From positions 1-60,081 of the forward strand of contig NZ_NCII01000005.1 of assembly GCF_002256775.1 (NCBI RefSeq): a stretch of DNA of 60,081 bases, written 5' to 3'. The DNA is from Novosphingobium sp. 17-62-19. Its GTDB lineage: Bacteria > Pseudomonadota > Alphaproteobacteria > Sphingomonadales > Sphingomonadaceae. Positions 50,991-59,982 of the stretch are shown piece after piece. Each line of letters opens with the position of its first letter. The stretch's first letter is position 1. The notes below the pieces were generated by a model. That model was not told where the DNA came from and did not search any database. It saw nothing but the letters and a program-made list of their open reading frames with translations. A program made the position numbers and the translations under genes.

Positions 50991-52106
50991 TCAGATAGGT
51001 TGCGCGACGACTGCGAACATTTCCGCAGTGGCCTTGTGATTGTCGACCGGCGGGCCTTTGCCCAACTGGCCGTGGCAGATGGCAAGGCTGCTCTCCACGA
51101 TGTAGCGGCAGCGCTCGAACCGGCGTTCGCGATAGGCCAGCAGCGCGGCTTCAACATCATCGTGCCGCTCCAGTTCTTCGGCCAGCACGATCGCGTCCTC
51201 GATTGCCATGCCCGCACCCTGCCCCAGATGCGGCGTGGTGGCATGGACGGCATCGCCCAGCAGACCCACACGGCCCTTGCTCCAAGCCCCCCGGATCAAC
51301 ATGCCTTCAAGCGGGCGGTAAACCACGCCATCATCATCGGTGATCTGTTCGCCCAGTTCGCGGATCTGGGGTGAGCAATTGGCAAGTTTCGCGCGCATCG
51401 CAGCAGCAATACCCTGCGTTGGGTAGCGCGGGTTGTCCGGCTCTGGCGTAGTGACATACATGTACATCACTTCCTCGCTCATCGGCACAAGGCCCACACC
51501 CGTCGGCCCGTTGTACACCTGCAACGCGTCCAGACCTTCGGCACGCGGGAAGTTGTAACGCCACACCGCCTGCCCGGTGAATTCGGGCTTCTCCGCTTCG
51601 GGCAAGACCATCGCGCGGGTCTGGGAATAGACACCGTCCGCCCCGATCACCGCGTCATAAATGCCGGTTGATCCGTCGGAGAACGTAACGTGGACCTTGG
51701 CCCCATCGTCCTCGATTGTTTCGGCGGTCACCCCCAGCCGCAATTCCGTGCCCAGCCCCTTGGCGCTGTCGCCAAGCACCTTTTGCAACGCGCGCCGTCC
51801 GATGCCCACGTTGGCGGGACGCCCTTCAACCAGACGCGGCGTGGGCACGCGTGCCACTTTGGTGCCATCGGGCGTGAATATCTCCACCGCATCAAAGCCG
51901 CAGGCTGCGTCGAGGAAGCTGTCGAGCATACCCAATTGATCCATCGCCCGGATCACATTGGACTGCTGGATGATCCCCACGCCATAGACCGACCATGACG
52001 GATCACGCTCGATCGCGGTGACCGAATGGCCCTTTCGGCTCAGCGCAATAGCTGCCGAAAGGCCACCAATGCCTGCTCCGATGACAAGAACTTCAAGCTT
52101 TTTCAT
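50991..52106 (-). CDS. FAD-dependent aromatic monooxygenase
   Basis: A group A flavin hydroxylase of 371 residues, like salicylate/3-hydroxybenzoate/6-hydroxynicotinate monooxygenases. The FAD-binding Rossmann motif VIGAGIGGLSAAIALSRKG starts at residue 7. The DG motif is VIGADGVYSQTR and the second FAD motif is GRVGLLGDAVHATTPHLGQG. The ATG at 52106 (MKKLEVLVIG) fits the family. It is the first gene of the reverse operon and is divergent from the MFS transporter. It should hydroxylate, perhaps with decarboxylation, to make the diol that the next enzyme cleaves. Confidence 0.9.
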   Translation of the reverse strand: MKKLEVLVIGAGIGGLSAAIALSRKGHSVTAIERDPSWSVYGVGIIQQSNVIRAMDQLGMLDSFLDAACGFDAVEIFTPDGTKVARVPTPRLVEGRPANVGIGRRALQKVLGDSAKGLGTELRLGVTAETIEDDGAKVHVTFSDGSTGIYDAVIGADGVYSQTRAMVLPEAEKPEFTGQAVWRYNFPRAEGLDALQVYNGPTGVGLVPMSEEVMYMYVTTPEPDNPRYPTQGIAAAMRAKLANCSPQIRELGEQITDDDGVVYRPLEGMLIRGAWSKGRVGLLGDAVHATTPHLGQGAGMAIEDAIVLAEELERHDDVEAALLAYRERRFERCRYIVESSLAICHGQLGKGPPVDNHKATAEMFAVVAQPI

Positions 52107-52345
52107 AATGGTAGCTATGCATCCGATCCCGATGGTGTGCCGCCGCACGGCACAAAGGCGTCTCCGCATCAGGATTAGGGCCGGTCTAACAATTCACAAA
52201 CCAAGTATTTTTTATGCGGCGCCATCCATGGAATTGATAACACGCCATTCTGCGCTTTCGCTTGACTCGAACAGACCTCGAAACGATACCGTTTAAGAAC
52301 AGAGGTTCTAATAAAGCGCCCCAACGGCGCTGACCGGGAGAGCAA
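52107..52345. promoter_or_regulatory. Divergent promoter region with palindromes, monooxygenase versus MFS gene
   Basis: This 239-base gap holds promoters of both halves of the catabolic cluster. AAACGATACCGTTT at 52281-52294 is palindromic at 12 of 14 positions, and AGAAC-AGAG-GTTCT lies at 52296-52309, right after it. A -35-like TTGACT is at 52263. The GGGAG before the MFS ATG serves as its ribosome site. The 14-mer has the size and shape of a TetR-type operator, and a TetR gene lies 2.4 kb downstream. Confidence 0.5.
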
Positions 52346-53554
52346 ATGTCCATCGCACCCAAGGCCTATCGGCAGCCGGGACTCGCCCAAGGGCTAACTA
52401 TCGTCGTCACCGGCTTCCTGCCGATCATCGCGATTGTGTCGATGTTCCCGGCAGTGCCTGCGATGATCGCGCACTTCTCCGCCGATCCCTCGGCGCAGAC
52501 CAAAGTGCCGGCAATGGTCTCGGCCCCCGGACTGACCGTCGCCATCCTCGCGCTGTTTGCCGGGCTGATGGTCGATAAGTTTGGTCGCCGCCGCCTGTTG
52601 CTGCTTTCCACCGGGCTCTACGGCTTTGTCGGCATGGCCCCGATGTTCCTTGATGATCTCAATCACATCTACGCCTCGCGCCTGCTGCTCGGCGTGGCAG
52701 AGGCGGCGATCCTGACCACCGCCAACACCCTGATAGGGGACTACTGGGACGAGATTGGCCGCCGCAAATGGTTGGCGCTGCAAGGATTCATCGGCCCGTT
52801 CTTCGGCAGCGCGGTCATCTTCACGTCGGGCTATCTTGCCGCGATGAGCTGGAACACCGTGTTCCTGATCTACGGCGTCGGGTTCCTTGCCTTCTTTGCA
52901 ATGCTGGCTTTCATTTATGAGCCGGAGAACGACGATACAGCACGCAAGATGCTCGGCATCGGGGCAGAGGCCAGCACGCCGTTCCCGTGGTCAGGCGTCC
53001 TTACCTTCGGCCTCGTCACCCTGTTCGGCGGTGCGCTCTACTATGTGTTCATCATCAACGGCGGTATTGTCTGGCAGGAACTGGGCGTTTCGGATCCTGC
53101 CGAGATCGGCCGCCTGACCACGATCCCCAGCCTGTTCGTGATCGTGGGTGCGGCAATCTTCTGGTTCACCGGCCGCTTCGGGCCACGTGCGCAGCTCACC
53201 ATATTCCTCACCCTGCTGGGATCGGGGCTTGCTGTGATCGGCATAGCGTCGGACTGGAAGCTGATGGTTGCGGGCATGGCCCTGCAGCAGACTGGCGCGG
53301 GCATGGCGGTGCCGACGCTGATCGCCTGGGCGCAAGGCTATCTGCCGTTCGAACACCGCGGACGCGGCATGGGCGTGTGGACTTCGGCCTTCTTCCTGGG
53401 CCAGTTCGTATCGCCGCTGCTGGTGAGTGTGGCCCGCACATCGAGCGGGACCATGCAGGGCGCGTTCCTGATCGCGGGACTTCTGGGAATTGGTATCGCA
53501 GTGGCCACATGGTTCATCGTTGCCCCGCGCCTGCCAGCGCCGGGCACCGTCTGA
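52346..53554 (+). CDS. MFS transporter, probable aromatic-acid uptake
   Basis: A 402-residue, 12-helix major-facilitator protein. The loop 2-3 motif A is GLMVDKFGRRRLLLL, and the related GRFGPRAQL motif is in loop 8-9. Aromatic-acid carriers are common in clusters like this, and the divergent position next to the monooxygenase operon suggests uptake of the substrate. It ends 30 bases before a strong bidirectional terminator. Confidence 0.88.
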   Translation: MSIAPKAYRQPGLAQGLTIVVTGFLPIIAIVSMFPAVPAMIAHFSADPSAQTKVPAMVSAPGLTVAILALFAGLMVDKFGRRRLLLLSTGLYGFVGMAPMFLDDLNHIYASRLLLGVAEAAILTTANTLIGDYWDEIGRRKWLALQGFIGPFFGSAVIFTSGYLAAMSWNTVFLIYGVGFLAFFAMLAFIYEPENDDTARKMLGIGAEASTPFPWSGVLTFGLVTLFGGALYYVFIINGGIVWQELGVSDPAEIGRLTTIPSLFVIVGAAIFWFTGRFGPRAQLTIFLTLLGSGLAVIGIASDWKLMVAGMALQQTGAGMAVPTLIAWAQGYLPFEHRGRGMGVWTSAFFLGQFVSPLLVSVARTSSGTMQGAFLIAGLLGIGIAVATWFIVAPRLPAPGTV

Positions 53555-53580
53555 CCGTTCTGGAATGGGCCGACAAACAA

Positions 53581-53609
53581 GGAGGGCGCGGATCCCATCC
53601 GCGCCCTTC
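53581..53609. terminator. Bidirectional rho-independent terminator
   Basis: A perfect ten-base inverted repeat, GGGCGCGGAT (53584-53593) and ATCCGCGCCC (53597-53606), with a three-base loop, extendable by further pairs on each side, followed by a T-rich stretch (TTCGTTGTTCTT). It separates the convergent MFS and Rieske genes and can end both transcripts. Confidence 0.85.
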
Positions 53610-53616
53610 GTTGTTC

Positions 53617-54630
53617 TTATGCTGATGCACCCTCTTCGGCACGGCGCAACTGCATCATCCGACGCCGTACCCGGATTGCGCCTGCATCGGACGGCAGGAT
53701 CACAGGCTTCAAGTCCCAGAAGTCCGCCTCACCCATCGCCTGCTGCTGCGCATGAAGCATGGGGTGATCCTCCTCAAGGAAGGCCTTCTCAAGCAAGGCA
53801 AACGATTCGGGCGTGGGTTCATGGGTGTAGAAGTAGTGCGTGGAAGTGCCCGTTTCCGGCACGAGAATGTGCGGATCAGCCATCGGTGGCACCACCATGT
53901 CCTTCCGGTCCGTGCCCGACTTTGCCAGGCCGATGAACAGCGCAAGGCTTGACGGTGCATTCCACCGCATATGCAACCACTGGTCCGTTTTCGCTCCTTC
54001 GGGCAGCATCGGCACGGCCCATGCGGGCGGATCGGAATCGGGCATTGTCCAGTTGTTCCAGATCGCTCCGCTCTCTTCCTGAACCACCTCGTGCTGACCG
54101 CAGGTCAGCAGCGACCCGTTCACCCCGAAGCTGTCGCGGTGAATGAATTCGGCATGGCTCAGGTCCATCAGGTTGTCCGTCACCAGTTCATAGCTTGCAT
54201 CCATACGGATATGGCCGCGATGCAGGGGACGGTCGGAGTCGAGAAAGCTGAAATCGGGGATCAGCGAAGGATCGGCCTTGTCGGCATCGCCCGGCCAGAA
54301 CCACAGCCCGGTATGTCGTTCAACCACGGGCAGAACTTCCACGCGCGCCAGATCAAGCGGCTGCCCTGTAAACGGATTGTGCGCGCACGCCCCGCTGCCA
54401 TCAAATGCCAGCCCGTGATAGGCGCAGCGCATCATGTCACCATCGCGCGCGCCTCGGCTGAGCGGCACGAAGCGGTGGGCGCAGCGGTCTGCCATCATGA
54501 CAGGCGTGCCATCGGCCTTGCGCCAGATCACCCACGGCTTGTCGAGCAGGCGGCGGGCCAGAAATCCGCCGTCCGGCACTTCATGGGTCCAACACGCCAT
54601 ATACCAGCCATTGCGAACGTAGACACTCAT
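53617..54630 (-). CDS. Rieske non-haem iron oxygenase (O-demethylase-like)
   Basis: The oxygenase component of a ring-hydroxylating or demethylating system, 337 residues. The Rieske [2Fe-2S] site is CAHRFVPLSRG...CAYH (C-X-H-X16-C-X2-H, about 46-68). The mononuclear iron site is NLMDLSHAEFIH. Size and layout match vanillate/dicamba O-demethylase oxygenases rather than two-subunit dioxygenases. The ATG at 54630 has AGGGGAG seven bases upstream; an ATG two codons earlier is too close to it. No ferredoxin or reductase partner is visible in the window. It is divergent from the TetR gene. An O- or N-demethylation starting the pathway is a fair inference. Confidence 0.9.
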   Translation of the reverse strand: MSVYVRNGWYMACWTHEVPDGGFLARRLLDKPWVIWRKADGTPVMMADRCAHRFVPLSRGARDGDMMRCAYHGLAFDGSGACAHNPFTGQPLDLARVEVLPVVERHTGLWFWPGDADKADPSLIPDFSFLDSDRPLHRGHIRMDASYELVTDNLMDLSHAEFIHRDSFGVNGSLLTCGQHEVVQEESGAIWNNWTMPDSDPPAWAVPMLPEGAKTDQWLHMRWNAPSSLALFIGLAKSGTDRKDMVVPPMADPHILVPETGTSTHYFYTHEPTPESFALLEKAFLEEDHPMLHAQQQAMGEADFWDLKPVILPSDAGAIRVRRRMMQLRRAEEGASA

Positions 54631-54658
54631 CGGCATTCTCCCCTGATGTCGAATCAAA

Positions 54659-54674
54659 TAAACCAGTTGGTGTC
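54659..54674. promoter_or_regulatory. Possible TetR operator between Rieske and TetR genes
   Basis: ACCA-GT-TGGT (54662-54671) is a short palindrome within AAACCAGTTGGTGTC, in the 56-base gap between the divergent Rieske and tetR genes. A TetR protein would normally bind here to control both. The sequence is not the same as the 14-mer near 52281, so the two may not be sites for one protein. Confidence 0.35.
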
Positions 54675-54686
54675 TTTATATCTGAA

Positions 54687-55316
54687 ATGGCCATTTTGAA
54701 AAGCCCCGTCAGCCGCAATCCCGCCGTCGTGCGTGGGCGCATCCTCGATGCCGCGCAGGCCGAATTCATGGCTGAAGGCTTTGCCGCCGCCAGCACCAAT
54801 CGCATTCTCGAACGGTTCGGCGGATCAAAGCCCACGATGTTCCGCCACTTCCCCACCAAGCGCGCCCTGTTCGAAGGTGTAGTCGCACGCATTGCCGAGC
54901 GCTGGCGCGATGCGGTGGACATGGCCGATGCCGATGCATCCCAGCCCCAAGCGTGGCTTGAACAATTCGCCCAGCGAGCGCTCGCATGGATTCTCACCGA
55001 CGAGAGCATTTTCGTCGGTCGCATGGCGATTGCCGAAGGACACCTCTTCCCCGAAGTGGGCCAGACCTACCGCGAACATGCGGTCGATCCGCTCAACACC
55101 CTGCTCGCAGGCCAGCTTGAGCGTTGGACCGCATCCGGCCTGCTTGCCTGCACCAACCCGGCGCGCGATGCGCTTGCGTTCTTCGACCTCGCGCTGGCAG
55201 GCATGGTCAGCCGCAAGCTCTACCGCGTCGATGAAGGCTTCGATCCACCCGCGCTGGCGCAACATGCCCGCAATTGCGTGGCTTTGTTCCTGAACGGAAT
55301 GCGGATCAAGACCTGA
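54687..55316 (+). CDS. TetR/AcrR-family regulator
   Basis: A 209-residue regulator. The helix-turn-helix domain (about 17-63) reads RILDAAQAEFMAEGFAAAS, then RFGGSKPTMFRHFPTKRALF. The C-terminal domain is the usual helical ligand pocket. Divergent from the Rieske oxygenase, so it probably represses that gene, and perhaps the monooxygenase/MFS region, until the substrate is present. Its end overlaps the end of the facing putR gene by 11 bases. Confidence 0.88.
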   Translation: MAILKSPVSRNPAVVRGRILDAAQAEFMAEGFAAASTNRILERFGGSKPTMFRHFPTKRALFEGVVARIAERWRDAVDMADADASQPQAWLEQFAQRALAWILTDESIFVGRMAIAEGHLFPEVGQTYREHAVDPLNTLLAGQLERWTASGLLACTNPARDALAFFDLALAGMVSRKLYRVDEGFDPPALAQHARNCVALFLNGMRIKT

Positions 55317-55776
55317 CCGCCTGCTCCTTCACCGGCTCCATCACCACGAACGTGCTGGTGTTCGAAACATGCGGCAGCGTCGAAATCTTCTCGCCCAGCA
55401 CCATGCGGAAGCGGCGGATGTCGGCGGTGCGCACTTTCAGCAGATAGTCGAAATTGCCCGCGATCATGTGCGCTTCCTCGATCTCCGGGATGGCCAGCAC
55501 GCCCCGGTTGAACTCGGCCAGCGGCTGCTCGCGCGTGTCGGACAGCTTCACTTCGGTAAAGGCCACATGCTCAAGCCCCAGCCGCGCCATGTCCACCACC
55601 GCGCGAAAGCCCTTGATCACGCCATCGTCGATCAGTCGCTTCAGCCGCACCTGACACGGCGTTTTGGACAGGCCCACCTTCTCGGCAAGGTCCGTCACCG
55701 CCATGCGCCCGTCACGCACCAGCAGGTCGATGATCTTGCGGTCGAATTGGTCAAGTTGCCTTTCAGTGGCGCTCAC
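55306..55776 (-). CDS. putR: Lrp/AsnC-family regulator, probable proline-utilisation regulator
   Basis: A 156-residue Lrp-type protein. The N-terminal helix-turn-helix (about 8-60; LDQFDRKIIDLLVRDGRMAV, DLAEKVGLSKTPCQVRLKRL) is followed by a RAM effector domain (VEFTEVKLSDT-like, HMIAGNFDYLLKVRT). The GTG at 55776 follows GGAGG at six bases, so I prefer it to longer frames. It is divergent from putA with a 103-base gap, the arrangement of PutR, the proline-responsive activator known in other alphaproteobacteria. Confidence 0.88.
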   Translation of the reverse strand: MSATERQLDQFDRKIIDLLVRDGRMAVTDLAEKVGLSKTPCQVRLKRLIDDGVIKGFRAVVDMARLGLEHVAFTEVKLSDTREQPLAEFNRGVLAIPEIEEAHMIAGNFDYLLKVRTADIRRFRMVLGEKISTLPHVSNTSTFVVMEPVKEQAVRS

Positions 55777-55879
55777 AAGCAGCCTCCATGGATGATTGAA
55801 TCTCAAATATAGGCAATCCGCCCACAAAATGCCATCGCATAAGGCAGAACGCCAAACCCGCGCATGATATTCTGCGCGC
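55777..55879. promoter_or_regulatory. putR-putA divergent control region
   Basis: A 103-base gap with an A/T-rich stretch unlike its GC-rich surroundings. TTGA-ATC-TCAA (55796-55806) is a short inverted repeat of the kind Lrp-family proteins bind. It probably carries the PutR site and both promoters. Confidence 0.45.
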
Positions 55880-58800
55880 ATGACGATCCACGCCCCCTTC
55901 TCGCAGTTCGCCCCTGCCCTTGCCGCCTCGCCCGAAGCCCTGCGCGCCGCGATCACCGCCGCCACGCGCCGTCCCGAACGCGATTGCATGGCCGCGCTGC
56001 TTCCCGAAGCCACCCTGCCCGAAGCCGTCCGCGCCTCGGCCCAGGCCCTCGCCCGTTCGCTGGTCGAAACCCTGCGCGCCAAGCCACGCGGCAATGGCGT
56101 GGATCAACTGGTGCAGGAATATGCCCTGTCCACGCAGGAAGGCGTCGCGCTGATGTGCCTTGCCGAAGCCCTGCTGCGCATCCCCGACAACGACACGCGC
56201 GATGACCTGATCCGTGACAAGATCTCCGGCGGAGACTGGCTCGCCCACCTCGGCGCGGACCGCTCGCTCTTCGTCAACGCCGCCACCTGGGGCCTCGTCG
56301 TCACCGGCAAGCTTACGTCGAGTGTGGATGACAAGGGCCTCGGCTCGGCCCTCACCCGCCTGCTCGCCCGCGCAGGCGAACCCGTCATCCGGCGCGGCGT
56401 AGACCTCGCCATGCGCATGATGGGCGAACAGTTCGTCACCGGCGAGACCATCGCCGAGGCGCTGAAGCGTGCCCGCCCGCTGGAGGAACGCGGCTTCCGC
56501 TACAGCTACGACATGCTGGGCGAAGCGGCGATGACCGCAAAAGACGCCGCCCGCTACTACGCCGACTATGAAGCCGCCATCCACGCCATCGGCACAGCGT
56601 CCGCCGGGCGCGGCACCCACGATGGCCCCGGCATCTCGATCAAGCTTTCCGCCCTGCACCCCCGCTATGCCCGCGCCCAGCAGGCTCGCGTCATGGCCGA
56701 GCTGCTCCCCCGCGTGAAAGCGCTGGCGACGCTCGCCCTGCGCTATGACATCGGCCTCAACATCGATGCCGAAGAGGCTGAGCGGCTCGAACTCTCGCTT
56801 GATCTGCTCCAAGCCCTCGCCAGTGATCCCGAACTCGCGGGCTGGAACGGCCTCGGCTTCGTGGTCCAGGCCTATGGCAAGCGCTGCCCCTTCGTGATCG
56901 ACTGGATCGTCGATCTCGCCCGCCGCACCGGCCGCCGCATCATGGTCCGCCTTGTCAAAGGCGCCTACTGGGACGCCGAGATCAAGCGCGCGCAAGTGGA
57001 CGGGCAGGCCGATTTCCCGGTCTATACCCGCAAGGTCCACACCGATCTTGCCTACCTCGCCTGCGCCCGCCGCCTGCTGGCCGCAAACGCCGTGGTCTTC
57101 CCGCAATTCGCCACGCACAATGCGCAGACACTTGCCACGATCAAGTGCATGGCCGATGCCATGCTCGGCCCTGATTTCCACAGCGGCGATTATGAATTCC
57201 AGTGCCTCCACGGCATGGGCGAGCCGCTCTATGACGAAGTCGTCGGCCCCGGAAAGCTGAACCGCCCCTGCCGCATCTACGCCCCCGTCGGCACGCACGA
57301 AACGCTGCTCGCCTATCTGGTGCGCCGCCTGCTGGAAAACGGCGCGAACTCCTCGTTCGTCAACCGCATCGCCAACCCGGAAGTGGCGGTGGACGCCATC
57401 ATTGCCGATCCCGTGGCAGAAGTTGCCGGTGCCGCCGATCCCGGCGCGCCCCACCCGCTGATCGCGCTGCCCCGCGCGCTCTACCCCGATCGCCGCAACA
57501 GCGCCGGGCTTGATCTGGCAGACGAAGCCACGCTTGCCCTTCTGGCGGAACGCTTCACGGCTGTCTCACGCCAGCCGCGCCACGCCACACCGGGAGCAGA
57601 CCTGCCCAGCGCCAACCCTCGCCCGGTCCTGAACCCCGCCAACCACGCTGACCGCGTAGGCACTGTGCGCGAAGCGCTGCCCTCCGCCGTGCCCGAAGCC
57701 TCCCGCCTCGCCGCCGCGTCACGCTGGCCTGCCACCCCGCCTGCCGCACGCGCCGTCGTGCTGGAACGCGCCGCCGACCGGCTGCAATCCGCCATGCCCG
57801 AATTGATCGCGCTGCTGGTGCGAGAAGCGGGCAAGTCCGCCGCCAACGCCATCGCCGAAGTGCGCGAAGCAGTGGACTTCCTGCGCTATTACGCCGCGCA
57901 AGACGCCACACTCGCCGGAGCCGCGCCGCTCGGCGTTGCCGTCTGCATCAGCCCGTGGAACTTCCCGCTGGCCATCTTCACCGGACAGATCGCCGCCGCG
58001 CTGATGGCGGGCAACACTGTGCTGGCCAAACCGGCCGAGGAAACCCCGCTGATCGCCGCCGAAGCCGTGCGCGTGCTGCACGAAGCGGGCGTTCCTGATG
58101 ACGCGCTGATCCTCCTGCCGGGAGACGGCACAGTCGGAGCCGCGCTCGTAGCCGCGCCGCAGACCGCCGCCGTGCTGTTCACCGGCTCCACCGAAGTCGG
58201 CCGCCTGATTCAGCGCCAGTTGGCCAGCCGCCTCTCGCCAACGGGCCGCCCGATCCCCCTAATCGCTGAAACCGGCGGCCAGAACGCGATGATCGTCGAT
58301 AGCTCGGCACTGGCCGAACAGGTCGTCGCCGATGTCATCGCCTCGGCCTTCGACAGCGCCGGGCAGCGCTGCTCGGCCCTGCGCGTGCTGTGCTTGCAGG
58401 AAGACGTCGCCGATCACGTCCTCGCCATGCTGCGCGGCGCGCTGGCCGAACTCTCGGTCGGCCCGACAGACAAGCTCGCATCCGACATCGGCCCAGTCAT
58501 CACCGCAGAGGCGCGTGACGGCATCGAAGCCCACATCGCCCGGATGGAAGCGCTAGGCTGCCCCGTCCACCGCCTGCCGCTCAACGACGCGACGGCACAG
58601 GGCACCTTCGTAGCCCCCACCATCATCGAACTGGCCTCCCCCGCACAGCTCACCCGCGAAGTCTTCGGCCCGGTCCTCCACGTGATCCGTTTTGCCCGCA
58701 AGGACATGGACGCGCTGGTCGATAGCATCAACGCCTGGGGCTATGGCCTCACCTTCGGCCTCCACACCCGGCTCGATGAAACCGTCGCCCGCGTCACCGC

Positions 58801-59338
58801 ACGCGCCCATGCGGGCAACATCTACGTCAACCGCAACGTCATTGGCGCAGTCGTCGGCGTGCAACCCTTCGGCGGCCACGGCCTCTCAGGCACCGGACCC
58901 AAGGCAGGCGGCCCGCTCTACTTGCGCCGCCTCGTCGCCTCCGCCCCCGCCCCCCCCGCACTGACACTGGGAGAGCGCGAACTCACCGGCCCCGTGGGCG
59001 AACGCAACATCCACGCCCTGCGCCCCATCGGCAAAGTCCTCGTCGCCGCCCAAAACACCACCCGCCTCGCCGCCCTCGAAGCCCGCGTAACCCGCCTTGG
59101 CGGCACGCCCATCGTGGCCGATCCCGGCTGGCAAACCAAAGGCCCCTACGCCCGCGCCTTGGTAGACGGCGACGAACCCTTCACCCTCGCCTTCCAGCAA
59201 GCGCTGGCCGCGCTGGACGGCGCAATCGTCCCGCTGCTGACCCCGGCGGACGACGATGCCATGCTGCTGGCGGAAGTCTCGCTCTCGATCAACACGACGG
59301 CTGCGGGGGGGAATGCGAGTCTGATGGCTGTGGCGTGA
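55880..59338 (+). CDS. putA: Bifunctional proline dehydrogenase / glutamate-semialdehyde dehydrogenase
   Basis: Oxidises proline to glutamate in two steps with substrate channelling. In 1152 residues: an N-terminal arm, the FAD-binding proline dehydrogenase barrel (about 150-470; ISIKLSALHPRY, RLVKGAYWDAEIKRAQ, FATHNAQTLATI, YAPVGTHETLLAYLVRRLLE), then the aldehyde dehydrogenase domain (about 560-1030; ISPWNFPLAIFTGQIAAAL, AETGGQNAMIVD, the catalytic Cys in SAGQRCSALRVL) and a C-terminal extension. There is no ribbon-helix-helix domain, so it does not act as its own repressor; PutR is the regulator. PutA of this type carries a C-terminal ALDH-superfamily domain. Confidence 0.96.
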   Translation: MTIHAPFSQFAPALAASPEALRAAITAATRRPERDCMAALLPEATLPEAVRASAQALARSLVETLRAKPRGNGVDQLVQEYALSTQEGVALMCLAEALLRIPDNDTRDDLIRDKISGGDWLAHLGADRSLFVNAATWGLVVTGKLTSSVDDKGLGSALTRLLARAGEPVIRRGVDLAMRMMGEQFVTGETIAEALKRARPLEERGFRYSYDMLGEAAMTAKDAARYYADYEAAIHAIGTASAGRGTHDGPGISIKLSALHPRYARAQQARVMAELLPRVKALATLALRYDIGLNIDAEEAERLELSLDLLQALASDPELAGWNGLGFVVQAYGKRCPFVIDWIVDLARRTGRRIMVRLVKGAYWDAEIKRAQVDGQADFPVYTRKVHTDLAYLACARRLLAANAVVFPQFATHNAQTLATIKCMADAMLGPDFHSGDYEFQCLHGMGEPLYDEVVGPGKLNRPCRIYAPVGTHETLLAYLVRRLLENGANSSFVNRIANPEVAVDAIIADPVAEVAGAADPGAPHPLIALPRALYPDRRNSAGLDLADEATLALLAERFTAVSRQPRHATPGADLPSANPRPVLNPANHADRVGTVREALPSAVPEASRLAAASRWPATPPAARAVVLERAADRLQSAMPELIALLVREAGKSAANAIAEVREAVDFLRYYAAQDATLAGAAPLGVAVCISPWNFPLAIFTGQIAAALMAGNTVLAKPAEETPLIAAEAVRVLHEAGVPDDALILLPGDGTVGAALVAAPQTAAVLFTGSTEVGRLIQRQLASRLSPTGRPIPLIAETGGQNAMIVDSSALAEQVVADVIASAFDSAGQRCSALRVLCLQEDVADHVLAMLRGALAELSVGPTDKLASDIGPVITAEARDGIEAHIARMEALGCPVHRLPLNDATAQGTFVAPTIIELASPAQLTREVFGPVLHVIRFARKDMDALVDSINAWGYGLTFGLHTRLDETVARVTARAHAGNIYVNRNVIGAVVGVQPFGGHGLSGTGPKAGGPLYLRRLVASAPAPPALTLGERELTGPVGERNIHALRPIGKVLVAAQNTTRLAALEARVTRLGGTPIVADPGWQTKGPYARALVDGDEPFTLAFQQALAALDGAIVPLLTPADDDAMLLAEVSLSINTTAAGGNASLMAVA

Positions 59339-59470
59339 TGAAGGGTGTTGCCATGCGGACAACCCGGGCCTCCACGCGCGACGATCACGATGTCGTATTC
59401 CCTTGATTCAGTTCAAAGCACCATCACCGAAATTGAGTATGCTGTACCCGGAATCCCGGGATTCATAACA

Positions 59471-59929
59471 CTAACGAGTTACCGACGCAGTCTTTGCAAT
59501 GCGCCTTTTCGCCCCAGAAGGGAGACCGAGCAGCTCTGTTTCTTCAAGCGGTAGCCGCCGACGCGCAGAGACGCCTTCTTTGAGATAGCCGGCAAAGCGG
59601 GTCTGCCATTTAGGCCACTTTCGTTCGCAGGCATGTCGTGCTACTCGTTCAGCTCGCTCTTCGACTATTGGTACCATGCAGTCGACATAAAGCAATTCCA
59701 TCGACGATCGGACACTGAAGTCTACCCCGTCGTTCGAAAAGACAATATTCCGCGCGGCATGAACCGCGTCCATCAAGCGCATAGCGCCGGTGACAATCGC
59801 GCCGTCAGTAAGATCGGACCGACCAAGCAGGCGGTCCAAGGCAAACCGTATATGTTCCGCGCGTGCAGCAATGCCTGCACAGGTATCATCTTTCCAACTC
59901 GCGACGTGGAAGGCATCAACAAACGCCAA
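59471..59929 (-). CDS. Hypothetical protein, start uncertain
   Basis: A frame of about 152 residues that matches no family I recognise. It is rich in Arg, Ala and Leu, with an apparently helical C-terminal half (YLKEGVSARRRLPLEETELL). No ATG starts it: the first usual codon is TTG at 59929, and the frame is open back to a TGA near 59970. Composition is less GC-rich than in the neighbouring genes. It lies 53 bases downstream of the tRNA-Leu gene, a common spot for islands, so it may be a remnant of foreign DNA. Whether it is expressed is unknown. Confidence 0.35.
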   Translation of the reverse strand: MAFVDAFHVASWKDDTCAGIAARAEHIRFALDRLLGRSDLTDGAIVTGAMRLMDAVHAARNIVFSNDGVDFSVRSSMELLYVDCMVPIVEERAERVARHACERKWPKWQTRFAGYLKEGVSARRRLPLEETELLGLPSGAKRRIAKTASVTR

Positions 59930-59982
59930 AAGGCCCGGAAAACCGGGTGCCCGAAGGCGAAGATCACATTTTCAAGGGGTGA

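Noticed and set aside
48989-50998. Forward frame of 669 codons opposite the hydrolase and dioxygenase genes
   Set aside because: It spans two well-supported reverse genes and has no recognisable domains; long antisense frames are common in GC-rich DNA.
55763-57454. Reverse frame of 563 codons opposite the start of putA
   Set aside because: Shadow of putA; Gly/Ala/Asp-rich translation with no family signal.
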